A stretch of DNA of 56,249 nucleotides from positions 1,389 to 57,637 of the forward strand of contig JAAMXP010000274.1 in the NCBI GenBank assembly GCA_019693395.1, given 5' to 3'. The notes under the pieces were generated by a model, which saw only the letters and a program-made list of their open reading frames with translations, searched no databases and had not been told where the DNA came from. Position 1 is the first letter of the stretch. Each line of letters opens with the position of its first letter. A program made the translations under genes and the position numbers. Of this stretch, positions 47,042 to 56,249 are shown in pieces. This DNA comes from Ettlia oleoabundans. Taxonomy: Eukaryota; Chlorophyta; Chlorophyceae; Chlamydomonadales.

Positions 47042-50000
47042 TCACCTCGCTCCCTTTGGGGGGGAAGCTACAGATAGAAACTCTTCCTCCTCCCTGTCGT
47101 CTACACACAGCGAGATGTCGGCAACCTCGCCCTGCAGCACCGCCGACAGGGAGGGTGAGTCCAGGTACCCTTGCCCTGCCCTCTCAGCTGCCAGCCCTGC
47201 CAGCCGAGGCACCACAGGGCGGTGATGCGGCTGGTGCGCCGCTGCAAGCCGCTGAACCTGCTGCAATAACTGATCCCTGCTCTCTTGCTGCTCATGGCGC
47301 TGTTGCTGCCCAGGAGCCTGCTTCCCTCCCTTGCCCTCCTCCCTTAATCGATGCTGCTGCTCCTTCTGCTGCTCTAATCCTTGCGGCTGTGAATAGTCCG
47401 ATGGGGGTGGCGGCAGTGGCGGCCTCCGTTCCGCAGCAGCAGCCGACGGCGCTGCCCGAGGGGATGGTGACGCGCCCCCGTCACCACCACCGCCGCCATT
47501 GCTGGCAAAGCGCCGTGCAGCAGCGGCGGCCAGTGATGTACGCGGCGACTGCAGGGCCCCACCGCCGCCATCACTGGCGCCGTTGCTGGCGGAGCGAGGT
47601 GATGACAGCTGTGTGCTGCTGCGTGGGCTCCTTGGGCTGCCCAGCTCCGCCCAGCTGCTGCTGCGTCCGTACACGCTGAAGCTGTCCTGGCTGGAGAACT
47701 GCAGGGACCTGCGATTGGAAGAAGGATGCAGATTATGAAATTAGGCGTGTAAAGAGGTTGATTGGTAGCAGTAAGTAGGGCAGCTATTTGTCTGAAGGAA
47801 TGAAAAGCGCCTGACACGGAGCAACCGACCGCACAATGGTGCTAGCAGGCAGGCACAGCAGATGCAGCTCAAGGCGTACCAGTCGTGTGCACAGCAGCCT
47901 GTGCTACTTGAAAGGATGAGAGGCCCCCAGAGGATGCAAAGCACGAGATTGCCGCTTCCGACGACCACCGTGTGCAAAGTCTGAAACCCACACCCCTGAA
48001 ACACCCAGCCACCCCACCCAGCCACCCACCCACCCAATCCTGCATCCAAGATACAATCGCATTGATTCACCACACCTGCACTTACACCTGCATTTACACC
48101 TGCATTTCTGCAGCCACCCACCTGGCGAGCAGTGACCCGGGGTGCTTGAAGCGCAGGTGCACGCGTACGCTGTCGGCGCTGAGCCCCACCCTCTCCCCGC
48201 ACTCGGGGCAGGTGCGAGGCTCAGGCTTCGTCTTCTTCATCTGCGGCAAGCAACAGGGGCAGCAGGAATTCGGGAGCGAACAAAATGTAAGGTGCCGCGA
48301 TCTGTGCGGGGCGCGCAAGCCAGTAGGTGCTTCAAAGGTGGAGGTCCCCTAAATGATAGGTTAGCAATTTCCGTTAATTCATTGATCAGGACCTATTGGC
48401 AGATCCTCCCAAACAGAAGAAACAAAAGGCATGTACCCAAAACAAATTAGACAACTGATAAGAAGATGGAGCCTGCCCCCCTTCCAGCCCTTGTCCACAC
48501 ACCTTGACTGTCTGCCGCCCAAAGAGCTCCTCCTCCAACCTCAGCAACGCTGCCAGGTAGCCGGCATTGGGGGCAGCCTCGGGGCGCACTCGTCGCACAA
48601 ACTCAAGCGCGCGGTTCAGGGGCCAGCGCCGCCGCGTCATGAGCCAGGCAAGAACCTGGAATAGGGGTGAAGTCCAATAGTGACTCAGTACAAACGCTGA
48701 CAAATGTCGGCCAGGCAAGCACCTGCAGCCAAAGCAACTGTGTGTCGAGCACAGGTCAATGCATATGGACAGGGTGATGGGCGGGAGGCGGGCCAAGAAA
48801 TACAACGGGAGAAAAGCAATGAAACAGGCGGGGTTCAGCCAGCAAGGGAGGCTAGCAGGTGGCACAGCAGCAGGGTAGTAGGCTGCGAAGTGGGGAGTGC
48901 CAACATTACGCTGCCACATGCATGCACATGCCAGGCTGAAAGTAACCAAGCCTACACCCCACAGCTATACCACTGTGTAATGTTGTTGCATGGGTAGCGA
49001 ACGCCATTTAGACAAGACAGCAGCGATTGGTGCGCGTGTGTGAGGCACGCACCAGGCTGCAGCTGCGGCTCTTGCCAGCGTGGCAATGCACCAACACGCC
49101 ACCGCCCTTGGCCAGTCCTTCATCAATGAAAGCAGCTGCCTCTGCAGGTCATCGTAAGGAAGCAGCCAGGCTGGCTGGCTGGGTGGCACAAGACGCTACA
49201 AGCAAAGCTGGCGATCCTTGCTGACATGTGCAGGAAAGAATGCAAAGTTTGAATTCAACCCTACCCCACATCGCCTTTATTAGCCACAACTATAACAGTG
49301 GGCCACCGCCCAGTACTGGAAATAACAGGCCCCGTCCCCACCCCACCCTGTTTACCGGGCAAGAACGGCGAGATATCTTCCTCCTCCAGGTCGGCCAGCG
49401 AGCAGCGCATGGTCACAAAGCCCTGATCCTCCTCCGGCAGAAGCAGGTCCTGCAAGCATAGCATCGGGGTCAGCGGCGGTGGACAGCATCCTGGCGCTAA
49501 AATTGCTGTTGCCACCGGCATTGAGGCTTTGATGCACTATGTTGCTGCGTATATGAAGAAGGAGGGATTGTAACCACTGCTGCTTTACCCAAGCTGCTTT
49601 ACCCAAAGCCAGATTTTGCTGGCTTACCAGCGGTGATAACCGTGCTGAGATTGCGATGAGGGTCTACGGCTGCCACCAGCAGGGAACCCTGCACTATATT
49701 GGAAAGGGGCTGTTGCTCCCATCCCTAACACTACTTGCCTCTGTCGCATTAAGCACGTGCGTGATGCCCATGTGTTTAAGCAGGTGATGGCTGCTGGCCT
49801 CCACAGCGCCAGACAGGTACAGCCGCGGCAGCAGGCGGCAGGGGCGACCCGTCAGCGTGGCCTGCTGCAGCACACGCAGCCGCTGAAGCATATGCTCCAA
49901 ACGAACCTGCACACACACACACGTGGGAGGTGTAAGGTGCACCCACCCACGACGTACGAGCACCCCCCCCTGCAGCAATGCCCCCTCGGCGCCACCCAAA

Positions 50001-53000
50001 CACACTCGACACACACATACGCCGCCACCACCACAAGCCCGTTCATCGAAGCCAGTGAGCCCACCTACCTTGAGTTCATACACGTCCACGATTGGATGCG
50101 TGCCGTCTAAAAACGCGGTGGTGAGGCGCTGGCCGCCAGCGGGCGTCCCGCGCTTTTGCTGCCACTCCTCCACCGCCGCACGCAGCTCCTCACCTGCCAA
50201 GCGGCGCAATGACGGTTGGAATATTTCGCTGCCAAGGATAAAGCAAGGTACGGTTTAAAATGAAGGCATGTAAAACTCGATACAGACCAGCCATTCCCTG
50301 CACTCACAACTCAGCATGCACTCATTCAGCCACCCACCCATGCGTGCATTCACACGCCACTTCAGCAGCGCAACCACGCAAACCACAATAACGCCCATTC
50401 ATTTCCCCACTGCCCCCATCAAATCTACCCACCCTTTTCCCTGAACACGGCCTTCCAGTGTGCCACCTTCTCCCCCACGCTGTCGTTGCGCTGCGCCTCG
50501 TGGCTGATCTGGCGGATGCGCATCGTCTGGGCGCTGGTGCTGTTGGGGGAAGCAAGCAAAAGGGGGGAGGTTGCAGCCCCTGCATTGTGATAAGATAGCA
50601 AACAAGGCGGAACTTAATCCCAGTGGGAAGGCGTGTTCCGCAAGCATTCTGTCCTGCCCAGGTAGAGGAGAAGGCATGCAGATAGTTGTCTTAAATATGA
50701 GATAACCCTAACAGCACATTACCGGCAATAAAAGTCGCATTCCCCTGCCACATCCAATGGTAGCCGCCTACAGAGCCAACCACCCCACAAACCCAGCAAC
50801 CCCAGCTTACCTGCCGAAGAGACGCGACGAGAGGCGCTCTGGGAGCGCGGCGTGCCGGCACTTGCCAGGCTGACCCCACCAGCGCTGGCAGACCCTCCAC
50901 CGCCACCGCTGCCCCCCTCTGCCATTTCTATGTCTTCAATGAACTCGTGGATCCACTCAGTCACCACCTCGAACATCATCTCCAGCAGGCCCTTGATGCT
51001 GACAGCGGCATCAAGGGCAGCCTTGAGGCCCTGCGGCACGGCATGGCGGCAGGCAAGGAGCCCAAAGGGCACACCAGCCGAGTAAGGGGCCGGCTCAATA
51101 GGCAGCCCATCAACAGACAGGTGCAAGGCTGACCCACACCGCCTCCCACCTTAACACCCTATCACCACAATGGAGCTGCTGGCGTGCTAACTTTCCAGCT
51201 ATCACACACCTGCTGGAAGGCTGCGGCGGTCTCAGGCAGGCTGGCAACCTCGGCGGTCCCGTCCGCTGGCTGCATTGCCTGCCGCAGCAGCGACCCCGCC
51301 ACCCCGGAGTCGTTCAGCGCCAGCTCAGTCAGTCGCTCGCAGGAGCGGTCCTGCATTGTAGCGCACTTGTAGCGCACATCATACTTCGTTCAGAGACACC
51401 CTCACGCACTTTTGAAAGCATGGCTGCTTCATTCCTCCATGCCAGAACCCAGCCAGTTCTCCCCAAGATTGAAGACTTGTGCGGTGTGCACCCCGCCCTA
51501 CGCCATCCCGCCCCACCCCTCAGCAACCCACCCCAACCAACCTATACCACACATACACACATGCCGACAGATAATACCAGTTGATACCCATAACATTCCG
51601 CCTCACCTCCACAGACTTGAGTCCCCCGGGCGGCCGCCGTTGCACCACGGCATCAATGGCCACCGGACGCCCAGCCCAGCGGCCGGCAGAGGCATACAGG
51701 ATATTCTCTGCAGTGCAATGAGGCAGAAATGATGGTACACGGCGCGGTTCGATGGGTTGGTTGTGGTAGATCACTGATTTGGACAGCTCACAGCATGCTC
51801 CAAGGTTCAAGGAGACGAGGAGTGGTGCAGATGAGCCGCAGGTGATTGAGTACCTGGCTGGTGCCAGCGCCGGTGCTAGAAACTAAAGTCCGCATGTGGC
51901 CTTCCGTCCATGCCCCAAAGAAGATGCTGCAACACCCCAATTGCTGGCAGGCGCCGCAACATGCCGTCCTTCCCCTCATGACAAAGAAGCAAGATAAAAA
52001 GCGACAAGGTAGAAAGTAAAAAGGTAGAATAACTGACCTGGGTTCCCCCTCCAAGCCAGCTCATCGCAGTGCAGCCTGTCTGCATTGCCCAGCAGCATGT
52101 CCAAGGTGAAGAGGCGCCCCAGATCCTGTGCAGTCTGAAGCAGCTGCGGAGGCTGGAAGGCCTGACGGCTGCGGAACAGGGAGCCCCCCGGGATGAACTC
52201 CATCACCAAGCAGCAGCTGCAAACAAAAATATGTTTGGGTTTGGGGGGAACAGGATGTGTGTGTGTGAGGGGAGTCAATAGACTGGTGCTGCACAGAGCA
52301 ACGTTGCAACGGCTGTCATGGCCAAATATGATCAAGGAAAGGTGCCCAAACATGGCATGTGCTATGCAAATGCAGCGCCTGCGCTGTGCTGCCCTCAGTT
52401 ACAACCTGTCTGGCTGGCCAGCTGCATGCATCGGCTCCACCCACAGAAAAGCCCTTGATAGCCCCGTCACCGCACCTGGCTCGGCTCATCTCTTCATGCA
52501 GATCTGGAAAGCGATCTCGCATCGCTGCTGCCGCCTCTAATGCCTCCTGCCACTCAGCCTCTGTGCTGCCCTGAAGCAGCTGGCACAAAACACAGCGGGC
52601 TTATATCACACAAGCAGGTGTGCAAAGGGTTGCATGGTACTAGAAAGCTGCTAGCTGCTTTAAATGTGGATATCCTGCTGATAGGACAACGACGGACACC
52701 TGTCGGCCCCACCTGACGTCAGTCGGAACCTTGGATAGCAGGACGAAGGTGGCTGGTGCTCAGCTTAGCCAGCATGTGGGCAGCAAGGCACCTCACCCAC
52801 CTTTGATCGCAGGATGCGGCTGTCTGGAGCGCACAAGCCCACGTGCCGCGTCAGCTCAGAAGCAAATTGCTCGCTCTGGCACAGAAGCCTGGACGACACA
52901 AACTTGAGGACCAAGCAACTCTGCTGCCCCATATAGCCGCCTGCTGTCGACCAGCGCAGCTGCCGCGGTACCGCAAGAGCCGCGCCCGCAGCCACAGCTG

Positions 53001-55094
53001 CACCTGGAACTGTTGTGGTACTGGCAGAAGCAAAGCTGAAGCTGTTGCTCGACTGCGGCAGCAAGCTGGCCAGCGCAGTGGCGTCCAGGGGCTGGTCGCT
53101 GCTGCTGGTGCTGTGGGTGGGGCTCGAGTTAGGACTGGGGCTGATTGATCCAGGATAAGAAGGAGGCTGCCAATGATGGTGTTCCTGCCCCAGTTGCTGC
53201 TGCTGCTGGCACGCCGCCATCTGCAGTTCGGCTAGCTTGCGCTCGGCGGCAGCGGCGGCAGCATACGCGGCAGCGGCGGCCACTTCATCCCCACCACCAC
53301 AAGCGGTCAGCTCGTCAGCTCGCGCTCTCTCCTCTTGCAGAGCGAGCAGCGCATCCGCCGCTGACAAGCTCTGGGCGCCTTTCTGGGGACTGCTAAGGAA
53401 GCTGCGATCTACCAATGACAACTCTCGGGCCAGCTGGCGACAGCTGTCCTCCCCACTCCCAGGCTGCACATGCAGGCCCTGTGCAAGGATGGATTCTTCG
53501 GTGCCCTGCTGCACGACCACTGCAGTTCCAGCCGTGCTGCTGCCTGCCACCGCTGCAGCGGCCACAGCCGCCCGCCCCATGAAGTGATCCATGCCCCGCT
53601 CAGGGGAGTTGCGCAGCGAGCAGGGAGGTGTGGGGGCGGGAGAGGCAGTGTCAAATAAGCAGAAGAACACACGTCCACCTGCACAGGCATGGGTGGTGTA
53701 CGGGCAGGAGTTGTGGGGTGGCAACGGGGCTTCCAAGCCCTTAGCAACGGATCTGAAGAGGTCCAGGGAAAGCAGTTCGCCCACCAGCCGGGCAGCCGGT
53801 TGTGGCTGGCAGGAAGCAGGGCTGGCAGTTGAACACTGCCGCTGCAAGCTGCCCCTCATGAGACACATTCAGCTGCTCCGGCTAGGCTTCTCTCTACCAC
53901 AAGACACTCCGTGCGGGCACCTGCGTTACCGTGCATACCTCACCAATGCACAGCCACAACCGCCTCACATATTCCTCACCTGAGTTTATTTCCAACACAT
54001 CGCCAGCCGGTGCTGCGGGGCTGCGTGGTGAAGCTGCCGGCCCTGACACACAACCGTTGGCGGCAGCAGCTGCCACATCAGAGATGTCATCCAATTTGAG
54101 GAGTTCGCTTGAGATACAGGCAGCAAGGTGAGACCAGGGCACCTGACCGGGCCCTGAGTGAGAATGGGCATAAAAAACAGAGAGAAGGGAGGTAAGCAGG
54201 GATTGTGGGACCAGGCAACAAGAGGGTGGGCGTGAGGCAGGGTCGGAGGGCCGGGGGCGGGTTGGGCAATCACTTGTGGGCCCAAAGCTGGAATTGAGTG
54301 TATGATAACACTAGCAAATGTTGTCAATCGCTGCCTGCATGCACAACGGCAAGCACCCACCAAGTGTCGATTGATGCAGCAGATGCATGCCCAAAGGCAG
54401 CAAGGAATGGGCAGCCAAGCTTTTATTTTCCACGCTTGTGGCTGCTGCAACGGATCACAGCGGCTGACCTGTGGGCATGGGCTCTGCTGCTCGCAGGCGA
54501 TCCTTGATGGTGTCTGAAACCTCGTAAGACCGCGCCTTGGGCAGGGGGCGGGCACCCGCCGGCAGTGCCCGCCGCAGGCTGGCCAGCGCCAACTTGGGTG
54601 CTGCTTCATGCAGCAGCGCTGCCAGCTCCGCCGCTTCATCCTGGTGGTCGCCCAGCCAGCCATAGTTGCGTGGCGTCGTTGCGTGCTGCAGCAGGCAATA
54701 CAGGCGGGGGCAGGGAGCGGAAGGCTGGGGCTTGGGCGGTCGGATCACTCGGCACAAACGGTCGACACAGTGTCTAAAGGTCCTGTTGCGTTCTCACCGC
54801 TTCTGAGAGCTCTGCCTCTAGCCGAAGGGCAGCCAGGTCGAGGAGTCGGCTGCCGCTTCCCGCACCCTCCTGGCGCTGTAGCACCATGTCGGGCGTTTCC
54901 GACGTACGAAGGCGCTCCGCAAGTGCAAGAGAAGTGCGGTTTGTCGAAAGGTGGCGCCTTGGACTGTCCCCCGTGCCGTGCAAGCTCCAACCAGCAGAAT
55001 CAAAACATTGAATACAGGTGCGGACATGCCGCACCGGCTCTTCTGCGCGTCCTACCTGGCCCAGCGTGGCCGTGCGGTGCCACCTCTCCCTCAT
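47042..55094 (-). CDS. PHS1: PHS1-type protein: actin-fragmin-kinase-like domain plus dual-specificity phosphatase
   Basis: Land-plant PHS1 combines an atypical kinase that phosphorylates alpha-tubulin with a MAP-kinase-phosphatase domain and controls microtubule stability. Exons run from the ATG at 55094 (54798-55094, 54469-54685, about 53980-54153). The kinase core follows: RVFFCLFD, LVLKFVSSR with the candidate ATP lysine (exon ending 52801), 52476-52570, 52038-52216 (LGRLFTLDMLLGNADRL, then AWRGNPG), 51607-51707 (VAIDAVVQRRPPGG) and 51210-51350. After linker exons come YELKVRLEHMLQRL and LYLSGAVEASSHHLL with GITHVLNAT (about 49745-49908), a possible general acid in LADLEEEDISPF (49358-49450), and the P-loop HCHAGKSRS (about 49062-49092). 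VLAWLM opens the next exon. A C-x2-C-x13-H-x4-H finger lies at 48123-48240, and a Ser/Gly-rich tail ends at 47042. The order of conserved blocks follows plant PHS1. The exon 3-4 junction is unresolved. Confidence 0.87.
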
Positions 55095-55457
55095 GAGATC
55101 AAAGCGAGTGTTCGTCAGTGCCTAGGACACTGCCTTTTGAGCGAAGAGCCGGCGAGACACCTAGGCACGTATGGGGCAGGGCCTTGCCAAGCAAGCGCGC
55201 CAGGCAGCAGCAACAAACGATGTACCGTCGCTCACCAGCGTAAGCGATATACTTAGGCAAGGTTTTTCATGCGCGGGGCTCAAAACCTGGCAGATGCCCG
55301 CCACGCACGGCGCCGTGTTAAACTCAGTTCCTGGCTTTTGATGGCTGCAAACACTAATGCGCCGGAGCGTGCACAAATGCGGTAGCCCGAGACGTGGGTT
55401 TCTCAGGCCGCTGCCATCCCGCCGCCGCATCTCACGCTGAGACATCAGCGCTGCCGA
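55095..55457. promoter_or_regulatory. Divergent interval between PHS1 and ankyrin gene
   Basis: About 360 bp separates the PHS1 start from the first usable ATG of the + strand ankyrin gene, so it probably contains both promoters. If the ankyrin gene has an earlier exon, that exon would lie here too. Confidence 0.35.
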
Positions 55458-56249
55458 ATGCTCACTGCTCCATTGTGCTGGGCTGCCCTGCAGATCGTGT
55501 CCTCCCGAAGCGGTCAGGAGGCGCTGTTGCGTCCCTCCTTCTGGAAAGCTCGGACTGCCCTGCACTGCGCGGCTCGCGGGGACTGCATGGAGGCGTTAGC
55601 AGCGGTGATCGAGGTGGCAGCCCACGCTACCAGCAGCGTTGGCACCACAGAAACCCTCACCACCTTCCTCAACGCACCAGACAGCAGTGGAGACACAGCG
55701 CTGGCTCTGGCATGCAAGCATGGCCACGCGGGGTGCCTACGGGAGCTTTTACAGGCCGGCGCCTCGCCGCTGCCCGCCAACACCCACGGGTTCACACCGC
55801 TCCACTACGCTGCCATGCGCGGCCATGCACCCTGTCTTCGCATCCTGCTGGCCTCTTACATCCGGCTGCCAGGTGCATACCGCAACTGGTGTCCTTTACC
55901 CGCGATGTTGCCGTCCGTACAGGCTGTGCATGCGGTCCGCTGCTTATGCAAAGGTTATCGCACTGCGGCCTGCTGCTGAACCTGAATCTGGCCACTTCCC
56001 CCCTTCGTACACTTGTTCACTGCTTGATTTTTGCACCACCACTGACCCATGGCTCCGTCAGTGGGACCTCCGCCGTCTGCGGCCCGTATACATGTACTGC
56101 GGGTCTCTTGGGATTGAGGGGCCGACTGGTTTGCACCCCCAATGCCCTACCCCTGTCGCACACCCGCCATTACTTTGGCTGACCCCAATGCTGCCTGCCC
56201 TTTGGCCTCTGGATAACCCACAAAAACCACACACCCCACCCACCCACCC
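55458..56249 (+). CDS. Ankyrin-repeat protein, 5' part (runs off the window)
   Basis: The open frame has an ATG at 55458, and the clear coding part runs from about 55494 to about 55880. An acceptor at 55491-55493 is possible, so the ATG could be intronic. Three ankyrin-like repeats are visible: KARTALHCAARGDCMEALAA, then DSSGDTALALACKHGHAGCL with ELLQAGASP, then HGFTPLHYAAMRGHAPCL with RILLAS. The segment before the first repeat (IVSSRSGQEALLRPSFW) resembles the opening of plant XBAT-type ankyrin-RING ubiquitin ligases, but no RING lies within the window, so that is only a suggestion. A donor (CCAG|GTGCAT) near 55881 probably ends the exon. The remaining sequence to 56249 shows no further supported exon. 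Confidence 0.65.

Overview
The window looks like nuclear DNA of a GC-rich green alga, probably a Chlorella-like trebouxiophyte. This is inferred from three things: dense short introns with GT(G/A)-type donors, heavy CAG/GCA-type codon repeats that encode Gln/Ala/Ser/Gly tracts, and a gene set with land-plant architectures (a PHS1-type kinase-phosphatase, a plant-type DEAH helicase with a CCCH finger, a plant nucleotide-sugar transporter). Possible TGTAA polyadenylation signals follow several genes. I see no tRNA, rRNA, CRISPR array, recognisable transposon or viral gene. There is one 57-base assembly gap at 15021-15077.

Layout. Positions 1-2087 hold no gene I can support. 2088-4268 (-) is a six-exon nucleotide-sugar/triose-phosphate-type transporter. 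It is divergent from 5168-12377 (+), a 17-exon DEAH-box RNA helicase with a CCCH zinc finger and a C-terminal BMT5-like methyltransferase domain. Converging on it is a very large VPS13-type bridge-like lipid transfer protein, 13011-31433 (-). A gap of about 350 bp separates the VPS13 start from a divergent MED15-like Mediator subunit with a KIX domain, a polyQ region and a MED15-type C-terminal domain, 31781-36422 (+). A small BTB/POZ protein follows at about 36789-37774 (+). After a gene-poor 1.9 kb come three minus-strand genes: a secreted multicopper oxidase with an unusual His-rich insertion (39670-43881), an F-box/leucine-rich-repeat protein (about 44819-46548), and an orthologue of plant PHS1 (47042-55094). 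The window ends in the 5' part of an ankyrin-repeat gene (+) from about 55458.

Four gene models (transporter, helicase, MED15, multicopper oxidase) were joined exon by exon and stay in frame throughout. They predict 319, 1227, 1038 and 827 residues. The large VPS13, PHS1 and F-box models are supported by conserved blocks, but not every exon boundary is fixed.

The genes are housekeeping and regulatory and do not form a cluster or pathway. The most unusual points are the helicase-CCCH-methyltransferase fusion, the His-rich repeat placed just before the last copper motif of the oxidase, at least three probable GC-AG introns, and a long low-complexity insertion in the N-lobe of the PHS1 kinase domain. 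I did not find a convincing new multi-gene system.
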